In this document: positions 34,029 to 45,795 of the stretch, piece by piece | Layout: each line of letters opens with the position of its first letter | Position numbering within the stretch: position 1 is the stretch's first letter | DNA from: Callorhinus ursinus | Lineage: Eukaryota; Chordata; Mammalia; Carnivora; Otariidae | NCBI RefSeq assembly: GCF_003265705.1 | Contig: NW_020312967.1 | Coordinates: 371,183 to 435,182 of the forward strand | Length of the DNA stretch: 64,000 nucleotides | Direction of reading: 5' to 3' | Notes under the pieces: generated by a model | Seen by the model: only the letters and a program-made list of their open reading frames with translations | Database searches by the model: none | Told to the model about the DNA's origin: nothing | Made by a program: the position numbers and the translations under genes

Positions 34029-34815
34029 TATCTATCTATCACCTATCTCTGTCTTTATGGCTCTCTATCTAGTGGGAAAGAAGATATCAGGGGGAAATTT
34101 TTATTTACTTTATTCAGCATTCCTCTTGTTCTCCTCAGAGTGCTTTGTATTCCTCAGAAGTGCCGTGGGAACATTATTTAAGCGTGTCCTGATATGTGAA
34201 GCCTCTAAAGGAAGAATTTACTTTTGTAACTTAAAGCATGCACATATATGAATATATGTGATTGAAGGTATGAAATTGTTCATATTCAACCAGTTTTGAC
34301 CTACAGAAATAGCAATTTCATATGATTCAAGCTGGTATTAAGCTCACATATGAAAATGTTAAAAACAAAAATGTTTGGTATTTGCCAAAATGGTAAATAC
34401 ACTTGAGTCTGAGTTGGTGCTATTTCTAGATAAAGAGCCAATAGCTTAGCTCCTGTATCTTGCTTTATGCTTTGGACTAAATTGAAGGACTAAACAACCT
34501 CAAACAAATCATCCCTCCCCCAAATACAGAAGTTTCACAAACTGCTTCCAAACCACCTTGGATTTTCTGTGTGGATCGTCCCAACTTGATTTCTAAAGAA
34601 CTCCTCATGTTCTCTTTCATTTTCTAGTTTAAGAGTCAGATTAACATAAGAGTCAAAGATTCCCATTACTCCCTGCCATTTTTCTGTTTCATTGTTTTTT
34701 GGATAAATAGACCTGTGAAGAAAAATAAATATCTTAAAATTTTCCGTTGTAATTGTTGATTTTTAAATTTCTTTTAATTTTTTCTTTATTCTGTCAATGT
34801 TAACTTCGTATATTT
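34029..34815. other. Unclassified, no gene seen
   Basis: No recognised repeat or exon. Confidence 0.45.
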
Positions 34816-34825
34816 TGAAATTATG

Positions 34826-35016
34826 CTTTTCTTTTAAAAAAAAGATTTCATTTATTTGAGAGAGAGCGAGCACATGCAGGGGGAGTTGCAGAGGGAGAGG
34901 GAGAAGCAGGCTCCCTGCTGAGCAGGGAGCTCCACACAGGGCTCGATCCCAAGACCTTGGGTTCATGACCTGAGCAGAAGGCAGATGCTTAACTGACTGA
35001 GCCACCCAGGCACCCC
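34826..35016 (-). mobile_element. CAN-SINE
   Basis: Body contains gagaagcaggctccctgctg and cagggctcgatcccaagacc. Flanking tgaaattatg (34816-34825 and 35017-35026) is a 10-bp perfect duplication that extends with mismatches. Confidence 0.95.
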
Positions 35017-35163
35017 TGAAATTATGTTATTAAGTGCACATGTTTAGTATTTCTATACTTCACTGTTGAATGAATCCTAAATCATTATTATTTTTTCAAT
35101 TTTGGTAATACCACTTGCCTTAAAGTCTACTTAGTCTAATGGTAATATAGGCATACCAGCTTT

Positions 35164-35356
35164 TTTTTTTTTTAAGATTTTATTTATTCATTTGACAGAG
35201 ACAACGAGAGAAGGAACACAAGCAAGGGGAGTGGGAGAGGGAGAAGCAGGCTTCCCATGGAGCAGGGAGCCTGATGCGGGGCTCGATCCCAGGACCCTGA
35301 GATCATGACCTGAGCCAAAGGCAGACGCTTAACGACTGAGCCACCCAGGCATCCTT
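35164..35356 (-). mobile_element. CAN-SINE
   Basis: Long subtype with gagaagcaggcttcccatgg and gatcatgacctgagccaaag. Duplication cataccagcttt (35152-35163 and 35357-35368). It lies only ~150 bases from the previous SINE, in the same orientation. Confidence 0.96.
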
Positions 35357-35368
35357 CATACCAGCTTT

Positions 35369-37255
35369 CTTATTGCAGTGTTTACAAAGCACATTCTTTT
35401 CTTTACTTTTACTTTCATCTATCTTGGTCCTTTTTTATAAAGCAAATAGAATATATTTAAGTTTGTTTTTAAAAATCTAGTTGAACAATCACTGTCTTTT
35501 AATTGGAGTATTTGGTATATTTACATTTAAGGTAGTAATGTGGTTCATTTCACATCTACTGTCTTGCTCCTAATTTTTTATTTGAAGAGTCAGTCCTTTT
35601 TCCCTTTCGTCTTGCTTTCTGATCTTCAGAGAGTTTAAAGAGGGTGTTGTATAATTATATTTGTGTACCAGAAAGATCACATAGCAGTTTTGGAGGGAGC
35701 TGTTATTTGGATAAAGGGACAAGTCAGCAGGCTATGGGTAGTGAAATGATGGTGGCCCAAGTGAAGGCACTGATTATAGGAATGAGAGGAGGGACCATGT
35801 TTGAGACATATTTTATAGGGAGATTCTATAAGACTTGGGTGTTGACTGGAGATGGGAACTGAAAGAGAAGTCTAGAATAATTTGTTTTCTTCTTGCCTTC
35901 CTTTGTTCATGTCTAGTGGTCTCAACATGTTGGTCTCAGTAAGTTGGATCTTACCCAGTTGTGTGGAAACTCCACCTAGTAGTTGATACCTACCCTACTG
36001 CCATGACCTAACTGTAGAATCCTGGCAGTGCCACCTTTTTCCTCAAAGATCCACCATCATTACAGGACTGTTTCTGAGCTATCTCACTGCTTTTCTCCAT
36101 AAGCATAGAGGGCAGTGCTGAGGAGGTGGATTCCACCAATGTCTTTGACAGTCAAATTGACTTTCTTAAGGAGCTTTCTCCCCCAAGGTTTTATTCATCA
36201 AGGTATCAGAGTATTTCATCAGAGGTAATTAAATGCAGCAACTCCAAATTGCCTCAAGCGGGAGACATTGGAATGCACTATACAGGTTTGTGTGTTCCCA
36301 GCATTAAGCATCCCAAGAGGAGAAAAGAAAGCCTAATCTGTCAGCAGTAGCCATACAATTCTTGGTCCCAGAGACTCATATTAATACAGTGGCTGCCTTT
36401 GGCCCAGATGTCTGATTTTGTAAGAAGCCTTGGGGGGATTTTTAAATATATTTGTTCTCATGAAAATGTTAGCAATTGGTTAAGTAAGGCTGGAGCCAGG
36501 AAAATTCATTTTTCAGTTTATTTGGAGATTTTATTTTAAAGTCTCTCAGTGTCTTAGAGCTATCTGCCTCAGTATTTATTTAGGCTAATAATATAATTTC
36601 TAATTTTTATTTAAAGGGATATCTCTGGAGTTTTGCCCTATGAAGATACTTGGATTATTTTGGAATGTGGACTAAATGTTGCTGCCAAGAGGCTACTGTT
36701 TTGGTTTATATGCATATGATTTCAAAGGAATTAATAAGTCCCCAAGAAAAATAAGTGGTGGAATGAGCCCATCTTCATACATGGGAATTTTGTCTTCAGC
36801 ACAGCAATGGTGTTGTTGTGATTTAGTGAAATAAATATCGGATGTGTTCCTCCCAAACTTGAGGGGGTGTAGCTTGTTCACCTCTCTGTTTTGGTATAAT
36901 ACAGATAAAATATCTACTACTTCAGAGTAAGAAAGAAAATAGGGGCTCAAGTTATATGAGTAAGTTGCCCTAGTCCAGACACCTTGGTTGCAAGGAACAG
37001 AAATTTGCTACCTAGATTTGTCCAAGTAAAGTAGGGGCTTATTTAGAAGGCTAAAGGAAACTCTCTTACATCAAAGAACAGAACCCATCCCTGGTTGGGA
37101 CTCACTGGCCTGGAGCTGCATTCATGGAGACTCTGGAGCCCAGTTGCTGCAGGTCATGAGATTTCATGCTGATGTTTGGCTCTTAATATGACTTTGCATT
37201 CCCTCTGTATTTGTGTCCTTTTTGTTTCTCAGGCCTGGTGAAATCACATATGGAG
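35369..37255. other. Unclassified; part looks like an ancient unassigned repeat
   Basis: 36960-37255 has the texture of an old transposon ('caaggaacagaaatttgctacc' near 36992, 'gtaggggcttatttagaagg'), which I cannot place. The remainder shows no repeat or exon. A frame at 35644-35862 (72 codons) has no domain. Confidence 0.4.
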
Positions 37256-37413
37256 TTGGAAGTAAGCAGGAGAAAAAAAGCTGTGGCTGGTGACTTGGGG
37301 AGGGCTGAATACAGAACGGTCAAAGAAAAAGGTTTTGGAAGTAAGCAGGAGAAAAAAGGTTGTGGCTGGTGACTGGGGGAGGGCTGAATACAGAACAGTC
37401 AAAGAAAGAGGTT
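37256..37413. repeat. 79-bp tandem duplication, two copies
   Basis: The unit starting ttggaagtaagcaggagaaa runs 37256-37334 and repeats at 37335-37413 with about six differences. Each copy includes gtggctggtgact and gagggctgaatacagaac. It is a local duplication with no sign of transposon ends. Confidence 0.95.
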
Positions 37414-37461
37414 GAGATTGGTTCTAATTGAGGCATATTGCTTTTCAATAAAAGAGTTTTT

Positions 37462-37712
37462 ATAATAATGCTAACATCTACCTGAATGAGCCATAATGCT
37501 AAACATTCTACCCATTTTTTCTTATTTAATTCTGAAACAGTTATTGAAAGTTGAAAAGTCTATACCTATTTAAAAGATGAAGAAACTGGAACTCAGACAA
37601 AGAAGGCAAATGATTGACCTGAAGTCACATTGCAATAAATGCTGGAACCAAGATTCAAATTCATGTCTGTCTGACTTTAAAGACTAAGCTTCTTAACCCC
37701 TATGCAATATGG
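37462..37712 (-). mobile_element. MIR SINE, near full length
   Basis: Reverse-complement MIR: 'taaaagatgaagaaactggaactcagacaaagaaggcaaatgattgacctgaagtcacattgc' (37572-37634) and 'gaaccaagattcaaattcatgtctgtctgactttaaagactaagcttcttaacc' (37645-37699). It is clear despite divergence. Confidence 0.85.
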
Positions 37713-37859
37713 TGAATTTGCCTTAATTAAAATTTACTCTTTGGAGGGAATTTTGCCTGTTTTACCCAAAGAGAGGAAGGAAGAATAATACAAGAGTCTC
37801 CAATTACAGTATTTTGGAATCTGACCTGACAGTGTTGGGATAGTCAGGATAACAGAGTA

Positions 37860-38200
37860 AGTTGTACTACCCGCTGTAACAAGCAACTCTAAAACCTCAG
37901 TGGCATAAGACATTAAGTGCCTATTTTTTATCACTCTTTGTGGGCCCAAAGCAAATATTCCTGAGTGTGACCGTCTAAGGTAGCTATTCCTGCATAGGTG
38001 ACTCAAGAATCCAGGCTTCTTTCGTTTTCTACCTCTACCATTTTCGACACATTTTCTCCGAAGTCACTAGAGAAAGGGGAAAAGTGAGTGGTCTTAACTG
38101 CTTTGTCCTGGAAATGTCATTGTTGCTTTTATTCACAGTCTCTTGGTAAGAATTAGGCACCTGGCACTATCTAGAAAAGATATGGTGAATATCTGATCAG
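37860..38200. mobile_element. Possible ancient LTR-like repeat
   Basis: 'cccgctgtaacaagcaactctaaaacctcagtggcataagac' (37870-37911) is a motif of some mammal-wide LTR-type repeats read in reverse. The downstream part is too diverged to assign. Confidence 0.35.
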
Positions 38201-38589
38201 TTTCTGCCACATCAATGTGTAACTTAGAAGTATAGTTTTAAACTTCTAAGTGTACGATGGTTTTCTAATCGTATTTTTGTTATTCTAATGTAATTGGATT
38301 GTATGAATAAAATGTAATCTGTAAAAGTAATAATCCTTTGAAGCTTATCAACATTACTTTATGACCCTGTATTCATTTTTCATAAATATCCCACTTATGC
38401 TTCAACAGTAGGTGTATTTCACCATTTGCGGCACTAGTGTTCTAAATATGTCCATTAGTTCAAGCTTATTAATTGTTGTTAAAATTATCTGAATTCTTTC
38501 TTTATTTGCATGTTTGAGAGAACTGGGTAAAAATCTCCTATCATAGTAGAATATTTATTTCTCTTTGTAGTTCTGCTATCTTTTTTTTA
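38201..38589. other. Unclassified, no gene seen
   Basis: A short inverted repeat acttagaagtatagttttaaacttctaagt (arms 38222-38230 and about 38243-38251) is visible. No repeat family is recognised. Confidence 0.45.
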
Positions 38590-38840
38590 TATTTTCTGGC
38601 ATTCTGTAAAATATTTCACAGCTGTATTACATAGTGGCATATATGTATAATGGAATATGATTCAGTCTTAAAAAAGAAAGAAATCCTGCCATATACACCA
38701 GCACGGATGAACCAGGAGGGCATTATGCTATGTAAAATATCAGTCACCAAAGGACAATAGTGAATGATTCCACTTATATGAGATATCTAAAATAATTAAA
38801 TTCATCAAAGTAGAAAGTGGAATGGTGGTTACCAGGGGCT

Positions 38841-38871
<31 letters not shown>

Positions 38872-39065
38872 CGGGAAATGAAGAGTTGCTTGCTATTCAA
38901 TGGGTATAAAGTTGTTGTTATGCAAGATGAGTAAGTTCTAGAGATCTGCTTTATAACATTGTGCCTATAGTTAACAATACTATATTGTGCACTTAAAGTC
39001 AGTAGATCTCATGTGAAGTGTTCTTAACATAAAGAAAGAAAGAGAAAGATTGAAAGAAAGGGAGG
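38590..39065 (+). mobile_element. L1MA/L1MB-like 3' end, sense, containing a G30 tract
   Basis: Sense landmarks: 'gtataatggaatatgattcagtctta' (38648), 'ccatatacaccagcacggatgaacc' (38689), 'aagtagaaagtggaatggtggttaccaggggctggg' (38808), 'gttatgcaagatgagtaagttctagagatctgc' (38917) and 'cctatagttaacaatactatattg' (38965). An A-rich gaaag tail follows (39030-39065). It carries the ORF2 C-terminus and 3'UTR only and is 5'-truncated. Confidence 0.9.
38841..38870 (+). repeat. Homopolymer of 30 G
   Basis: Thirty consecutive G follow caggggct inside the L1 3'UTR. On the plus strand it can form G-quadruplex structures. It may also be inflated or shortened by sequencing error. Confidence 0.9.
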
Positions 39066-39600
39066 GAAGGAAATGCTAAAAAAGTATTATATAAGTCATA
39101 AGTGGGTGATCAAAATTAAATGATTAGGACATAAATATTAAATTTAGATATGGGTACAATCTAATTTAAAAAATACAGTGATTTGAAGATGTTGGAAGTC
39201 AATTTGTCTTTCACATACTAGCCCTGTGGTAAGTGGAACAGTTGGAAAAGTGGATCCATACAGTCACTAAATAGAGACTAAATAGTCACAAAATAGGGAC
39301 CTAGGTTTCTTTTCATTTGTTTGTCCATTACCCATGTGGTGTTGTCTATTAGTAGGGACAAAACAGGGGTAATGGGTGTGTCCATGCTCAGTTCCTTGAA
39401 AGGGGAAAAGAAAGAAAATTGTTACTTCTTAACTCAAATCACAATACTGTTACTGTGTCAAGTAGTCAGCACTTGATTGGAATTTATCCATATATTTGGT
39501 TCTTTCTATCTTATTTTTATGTTTTCTGTGCTCTTCATTCTTTGTTTCATCTCAGACTTTCAATCTCTAAGATCTTTAATTCTGTCTGAAAATTATCATT
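39066..39600. other. Unclassified, no gene seen
   Basis: No repeat family or exon is recognised. Confidence 0.45.
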
Positions 39601-39602
39601 TA

Positions 39603-39720
39603 GGATGTTCTTCCAGTGTCATGTTAGTTTCAGGTGTACAGTATAATGATTCAACAATTCTATACATTTCTCAGTACTCATCAAGATAAGTGTACTCAAT
39701 GTACCCTTAATTTTTTTGGA
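39603..39720 (-). mobile_element. Carnivore L1 3'UTR fragment
   Basis: 'tcatgttagtttcaggtgtacagtataatgattcaacaattctatacatttctcagtactcatcaagataagtgtac' is the reverse complement of a carnivore L1 3'UTR. About 120 bases remain. Confidence 0.8.
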
Positions 39721-40240
39721 ATGTTTTTGTTTTTCTGAAAAAGTCTTTATTTTAATCTCATTCTTATAAGACATTCAATTTCTCAATCCTATTTATGTCC
39801 AGACTGGGTAAGATTTCTTGTGTTGTGTCAAATTAAGCCACAGTTTCCACTCCTGATGCCATAAAATTCTACGTGACAGTCATTTTCTCTCAATACCTTT
39901 GAATATATTGTCCCATTTATCCTCTGGCTTCATTGTTGCTGTTGAGAAATCGATCCAATCGTCATTTCTTTGAAGATCTCTTTCTTATTCCTGACAACTT
40001 AAAACATTTTTTTGGTTTTGCTTTTGTTGATAGCAGTATTCTTCAAATTCAGTAAGATGAGGTTGAGTGTGGATTTATTTTTATTTACCTTGGTTGGGTT
40101 TTACTGGATTTTCACAGTCTGTAGATTGATATTGTATAGTCACTTCTGGAATATTCTCAGCTTCAGCTATCACCTCAGCCCTGCTTTTACTTCCCTCTCC
40201 ATCTGGAAATGCCAAAGTGCCAATTAGATATATGATAGAT

Positions 40241-40436
40241 GGGGCGCCTGGGTGGCTCAGTCGTTAAGCATCTGCCTTCGGCTCAGGTCATGGTCCCGGG
40301 GTCCTGGGATCCAGCCCCGCATCGGGCTCCCTGCTCAGGGGGAAGCCTGCTTCTCCCTCTCCCACTCCCCCTGTTTGTGCTCTCTCTCTCACTGTGTCTC
40401 TCTCTCTGTCAAATAAATAAATTAAATCTTAAAAAA
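40241..40436 (+). mobile_element. CAN-SINE, sense, complete
   Basis: A nearly consensus-like copy: head ggggcgcctgggtggctcag, atcgggctccctgctcaggg, ctctcccactccccctgttt, and tail caaataaataaattaaatct. Duplication agatatatgataga (40226-40239 and 40437-40450). It lies in the L1M relic. Confidence 0.98.
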
Positions 40437-40609
40437 AGATATATGATAGAAATTACAACTTTTATTGCTATCTTAAATATTTTTCATATTTTCTATTTCT
40501 TTGTTTCTGTATTGCATTCTGGATAATCTTTTCAGAAATATTTTCCAGTTCTATAAATTCCCTCTCCAGTTGCATCTTATCTTCTATTAAATTTGTCCCT
40601 TGTGTTTTT

Positions 40610-40789
40610 TTTATTTAAAGATTTTATTTATTCATGAGAGAGGGAGAGAGAGAGAGAGAGAGAGAAGCAGAGGGAGAAGCAGGCTCCCAAGGATCAGGGA
40701 GCCTGATGGCGGGACTCGATCCCAGGACCCCGGGATCATGACCTGAGCCAAAGGCAGACGCTTAACCATCTGAGCCACCCAGGCGCCCC
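40610..40789 (-). mobile_element. CAN-SINE with long (GA)n tract
   Basis: The AG-rich part is expanded to about 30 bases (40637-40666). Duplication tgtcccttgtgttttt is perfect over 16 bases (40594-40609 and 40790-40805). It forms an inverted, tail-to-tail pair with the SINE 174 bases upstream. Confidence 0.97.
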
Positions 40790-40860
40790 TGTCCCTTGTG
40801 TTTTTAATTTCAGTTGTTATAGTTCTTATTTTGAGAAATTCTTTTTCTTTTTTTTTTAAT

Positions 40861-41335
40861 TTTGGTAATTTAAAACAGTTTCTTATTTATATTTTAATTA
40901 CCCTTCTAATGTATTTAAGTATATAGAACATGTTTATGATAAACTCTTAAGGGAGGTTTTTACACCATCTGGTTTATACAGGCACTTTTCTTATAGTCCT
41001 TTGGCAACTGATTTCAGATTTCCCTTTGGGGTTTCAGTTTTAGAAGGGGCAGGAAGTTGATGTCTCCCCATCAAATCCCCTCACCTTGGATATGCCCTTA
41101 GATATGTCTTCTATTTGTAGAAACCTGAAGGTCTTGAGAACCAAGGACAAAATCACCTGTATTAGGCAAATGCTCTCAGGGTAGAAGCTAGCTTCAGTGA
41201 TAGGCTTATACCCATGGATTCTTCTTCACTTTGTTTTTGACCCCAAGTATTTCTTTCTTTCCATATCATTAGTAGATTAAAAAGTTTTACAAAAAATTTC
41301 TTCCTGCATTTTTTTTTTTTAGCTCTTTTCAATAA
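40861..41335. other. Unclassified, possibly more of the L1M relic
   Basis: No landmark that I can place with confidence; no gene is seen. Confidence 0.4.
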
Positions 41336-41735
41336 GAGGATTGTTACTGGATAAATTGTGTCTCTTAAAATTCATATGTCCCTTTAAATTCATAAATCCT
41401 AAGGAACTGGTACTGTGACTGTATTTGGTGATAAGGCCTTTAAAGAGGTAATTAATGAAGTCCTATGGGTGGCCCCTAATCCAGTATGACTGATGTCTTT
41501 ATAGGAAGAGGAGATCAGGACACAGACACACAGAGGGAGTATCATGTGAAGACACCATGATCAAAAGAAGTTAATCATCTATAAGCCAAGAGAGGCCCTC
41601 AGAAGAAGCTGATTTTACTGACACCTTGATTTTAGACTTTTTGCCTCTAGAGCTGTGAAGAGATTTAAACAAATTTCTTTTGGTCAAGCCACCCAAGTTT
41701 TTGTACTTTTATATAGCAGCCATAGGAAACTAAGA
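41336..41735 (+). mobile_element. MaLR-type solo LTR, sense
   Basis: Landmarks: 'attgtgtctcttaaaattcatatg' (41355), 'ggaactggtactgtgactgtatttggtgataaggcctttaaagaggtaattaatgaag' (41403), 'ctaatccagtatgactgatgtctttataggaagagg' (41477), 'ggacacagacacacagagg' (41518), 'caccttgattttagactttttgcctctagagctgtgaag' (41622) and 'agcagccataggaaactaag' (41716). An LTR of an extinct ERVL-MaLR element, non-coding; the same family appears inverted at 59.3 kb. Confidence 0.85.
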
Positions 41736-42426
41736 CCAGGATCTTTCCGTATATTTGAAATGGTGGTCTTTCTGCCTTTGTTTAAAATAGTCTCTAAAAT
41801 TAAAGTTGACCATCATAACACATCCCTGGAACCAGAAGAATCCAGAATATTCTATTTTTTGTAACATTTTAAAAGATCATTTAAGTTAAATTATAGAACC
41901 ATCAGTATTATATTTATCTTCCGCTTCTTTTTCAAGACTTGAATATCGTTTCTCTGTAGCCTGGTCAGATTATGGATGGAATAACAGCAGTAATTTCAGA
42001 AATCCTCTCATTCCTGTTTACTGATGTTCAAAAAATTTAAACCTATTTGACCATTATTTTTGTACATTCCACTGTCATCTGCAAAAATTTGGATGAAGGG
42101 ATAATATGAATTGGAAGGAGTATGATGATTCTAAGAACACTTTCTTTCCAGGTTTAGCCAGTTCCCATTTGGGCTTAAATAGGAGACTGAGTAAATATCC
42201 ACAAAATTTCATCTAGGTAATTTGAAATCTTAAGCATGGGGCCAGTACCTACCCCCATAACATCATGGAAGTCATATAATAAATCTTTAGGCAAGGATAT
42301 CTCTCTCATTTTTTCTTGTTGTATGCCAAGTTAGATGAAGACTTAACCTGCTTGCTTTATCTTGTAATGTGCATCTTCATATATATTGTATTTCATTGTT
42401 CAAGGTGCACATTCTCTGTCCTGACC

Positions 42427-42427
<1 letters not shown>
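41736..42427. other. Unclassified, no gene seen
   Basis: No repeat or exon recognised before the TG microsatellite. Confidence 0.45.
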
Positions 42428-42428
<1 letters not shown>

Positions 42429-42478
<50 letters not shown>

Positions 42479-42506
42479 CACACATATATATATGTATATA
42501 TATATG
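42429..42506. repeat. (TG)n followed by (CA/TA)n microsatellite
   Basis: About 23 uninterrupted TG units (42429-42475) run into tatacacacatatatatatg and tatatatatatgag. The open frames of cysteine/valine repeats across it are artefacts of the dinucleotide. Confidence 0.98.
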
Positions 42507-42542
42507 AGATTTCTGAATCTCTTGGCAGTCTTGATCTTTCTT

Positions 42543-42740
42543 TTTCTTTTTTCCTTTTTTTAAAGATTTTATTTTATTTATTTTATTTGAGAGAGAGAGA
42601 GCACAAGAGGGGGTGCAGTCAGAGGGAGAAGCAGACTCTCTGCCGAGCAGGGAGCCCAATGCGGGACTCAATCCCAGGACTCCAGGATCATGACCTGAGC
42701 CGAAGGCAGTCGCTTAACCAACTGAGCCACCCAGGTGCCC
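42543..42740 (-). mobile_element. CAN-SINE, 'gcagactctctgcc' subtype
   Basis: Body gaagcagactctctgccgag, gactccaggatcatgacctg and gcagtcgcttaaccaactga. Perfect 16-bp duplication agtcttgatctttctt (42527-42542 and 42741-42756). Confidence 0.97.
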
Positions 42741-42756
42741 AGTCTTGATCTTTCTT

Positions 42757-45670
42757 GATGCTGGGGAATTTACCTGGGGTATGCTTTTAAGCTGACAGGC
42801 GTCTGCTAGAAATCATTTTCTCACTTAATTACTGAAAAGGCCCTTCAAATGTAATTTGATACTAAATTCCTATACTATAATGTACGTTTCACTTTTTAAG
42901 AACACCAACACAATGGACAAATGTTTTCCATCAAATATGTTTGATGACTGATATTTTGGTTTGCCAGTATAATGAAATGAGATTAGTGCTGCCAGATTTG
43001 CTTCTCCTCCCCACCCCCCCTTCATTTTTGTTTAAAGAAATGACTGGTTAAATTACTAGGATTGGAGAAATGCAGCTGCTTTCTTTATGTGCTGCATAAT
43101 TTTGCTCTCTTGATTTCCTGGTTTACTTGGCAAGGTTTCTAAGTCAATGTTTAAATAGGAAAATGTCCTGACCAACTGAAAAACCCTTGTGGTTCCTAAA
43201 TACATTTATGAAGCAACAGTTGATAATTTCCCAAATAAGACAGTATTATAGTTGCTTGAAATGTGTAACTTATGCTTCTCTGGGGATCAGGACATTTTTA
43301 AATTTTGAATTGTTTTCTTGGTTGGGGCTAATTGCTGGTGCTACCTTTTAGAATTTAAAGTCTAAATAATATCAGCTTAAGTTAGAGAAATGGCAATTTT
43401 CAAGATAAACAGTTTTTCAAGAAGGCTTTATAGCAGTTGGTTAGGAAGAGGCAGGACATAGGGTGGAGGAAGTTTCTTAGAGGAATTAAAGCTGATGATC
43501 TTTGACAGGCTAACATTTGTGAACTTTGTTCATTTCTGCCTCCTTAGGATCCATAATAATAAACTTTCAACCAACATACTGGCCAAGACATTTCCATTTT
43601 GATAGCCAAATCAATTGGTTGTGCTGATAGAGTTTCTTTTTAGATGGAAGTAAGCCAAATTTTTCTTTTTAACTGTTGAAGCGGACAATCCTGACTAGCT
43701 TTAAAAAAGGAAGTTGTAACTACAAACTACTTGTTTTTCCCTACTGACGCAGAAGAGGGTGACTCTACCCTCAACTCTGCTCATTAATTATGCCCCTTAC
43801 CATGCTTGGCAATTGGATATTTGAGTCGTTCCCTCTCTTGGCCCTTTCTCCTGTCACTGTCCTGATTAACTTGTGTCAAGGGGGAAATATGATCAGGTAA
43901 TCTTGGCTGTAGCTATGTGACTCATCTGCTGGTTGGACAGAATCAGAAACAAGTGAAAATGTCTATTACTCTACTTGCTGTCTTTGCCAGGCTGCCTGAA
44001 GAGTGCTAGAAGGCTGTAAATAACCCTTGGCTCATACTTGAGTCCTCCTTCTTTTAGGTCAGACTCTTGGCTGATGTGCAAACCTTGCTGTCAACATAGA
44101 ATCATGAGCCTACCTCTAAACCCCTTGATACAAGAGGAGTTCTGCCTGATGGTCTCAGTTTCACTGAAGGTGACATGACCGCTGGCTTAGGCCACAGGAT
44201 GTTCTGCACTGATGAGAGTCTAGGCTTGTTATGTGTGTCAGCTGTGGGCTTAGATAGAGCTTAGCAAGTAAATTCCAGGAGAGGATTCACTGTGGAAACT
44301 ATGTTGAGTATGAATACTCTTTAAAGCCCTTTAAGTCAGGGTTTTATTATATGACACTGTGTCCGTGTGAAAGAGTTCACATTAGAGAGGGAAGAGCAAG
44401 AAGGGATGAACAGTGAAAGGTGGTATGTATGTGTTTAAAAAAAAAAAAAAGTTCTGGTGTAGTCCTGCTTCCCAACTATGTTTGGAAGCTTTCAGGCTTT
44501 GTGGATGAGGGTAGATACCAGACCACAGATGTTGCATCTTGCTTTTTTACAACACAGTTGAATAAGCACTGAATAATTGGGTGGTTTGTGGTAAGCTGTA
44601 ATTATAGACTATGGTTCCGTTTGCAAGAGGAAAATATTTGGACCTGATTAGATGCCTAAAGCATCCAATAAGTTACTAAAATATAAAAGTGACTTCAAAA
44701 GATGACTATTACAACTTTAATCTAGGTCACAATAGAGACTAAAAACCAACAGCCAACTTTTAAAATATTTTGCTTGTTCTTGCATCCTCGTTATTTAACC
44801 TGTTTGGCTAAAGGTTAGTATTTGGAATATGAGAACTGAATGTTGAGTGAAGATATAGGCCTGTACATTGCCCCCTGATGATATTTAAATTTCATGTTCT
44901 CATCAGGTGCTATGTAGAGGGATAGTTGTTGATTTATGAATGATTCTTACATGCTTGTCTAGCCTTCTCCCCTACACTTACTCCATCTCCTCTCACTCTG
45001 CTGCCCTAGTCTTCTGTCCCAGTTCTAACCTCTCATTGCTCAGCCCCCTCCCACGTCATGTGTGGGAATTCCTGCTTCTGGTCTCAGGAATTCCTTCCTA
45101 TCAGTAGGTTGGAACTAGAAGTCCTGACCAGGACCACTACTACACTGCACAATTGCAGGAGGCAGCACTCATATAGAGTATGGTGCGAATGGTTTTCCCT
45201 GGAGTTGTACAAAACACCTGGCCCTGCTCTCACTTGTGGTTTCCTTGGTGGCAAGGAGGTATGGAATGGGCCTACCAGTGCCCAGCGTCACTGCTACAAC
45301 TCAAGTCGGTGGCCCTGGCTTGCCTAGATGGAACTCAAATTTCTTGTTGAATAGGTTCTACAGAACTCATTGTAGTCTATGATCTGGGGACATTATGGGG
45401 TAAAAAAGAATTACATGGGAATCTGTATGGGTCTGGGCAGATGGGATCCAAGTTTCAAGCAACAAATTTAGGTTGGAAATTTTGGAATATCCCTCCTTGG
45501 TAATGTGGTTGTTCCCTGTGATAAATGCATCTGGTTCCTCTTCTGTGTGCTGGCTTTTTTCCCCCCTTTAATTGAATTTTATTACTACTCCTATACATAA
45601 TAATATTTTAGAGAAATGCATAAATGTGACATCATATATACTGGTGTGTTGTGGGTTTGGGGGAGCATTT
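42757..45670. other. Longest repeat-poor stretch, no gene seen
   Basis: Nearly 3 kb without a recognisable transposon except an A tract (44438-44451). The part 43030-43480 is AT-rich with several TAAT and TTTAAA cores. The part 44960-45330 is richer in GC and has one plus-strand frame of 89 codons (45058-45327) with no domain. Neither splice-bounded exons nor an RNA gene could be supported. Confidence 0.4.
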
Positions 45671-45795
45671 TTTCTTTTTTCTTTCCTTCCTTCCTTCCTT
45701 CTTCCCTCCCTCCCTCCCTCCTTCCTTTCCTTTGTTCGTTTGTTCCTTCCTTCCCTCCCCTTCCTCTCTCTCCCTCTCTCTCTTCCCCCTGCCCT
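45671..45795. repeat. Polypyrimidine (CTTC)n/(CCCT)n/(CT)n tract
   Basis: A C+T-only tract with a single short break near 45733-45745 (tttgttcgtttgttcc). Mixed tetranucleotide units give long serine/proline/phenylalanine shadow frames. Confidence 0.95.

Larger units (their letters stand above)
39735..40860 (-). mobile_element. L1M 5'/ORF1-region relic, split by two SINEs
   Basis: Reverse-complement landmarks in order: 'ctgaaaaagtctttattttaatctcattc', 'cccatttatcctctggcttcattgttgctgttgagaaatc' (39913), 'ggttttgcttttgttgatagcagtattc' (40014), 'agtaagatgaggttgagtgtgg' (40051), and 'ctatttctttgtttctgtattgcattctggataatc' with 'ccagttctataaattccctctccagttgcatcttatc' after the first SINE (40490-40582). 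No open frame survives. Confidence 0.7.

Noticed and set aside
40241..40320. tRNA gene from the tRNA-like SINE head
   Set aside because: The sequence is the tRNA-Lys-derived CAN-SINE head continued into a SINE body and A-rich tail; it lacks a foldable, complete tRNA.
42316..42748. Several cysteine/valine and threonine/histidine-rich frames
   Set aside because: They are translations of the (TG)n microsatellite and the adjoining SINE.
44960..45330. Exon candidate in the GC-richer part (89-codon frame)
   Set aside because: No convincing splice sites bound the open part and the peptide is not recognisable.
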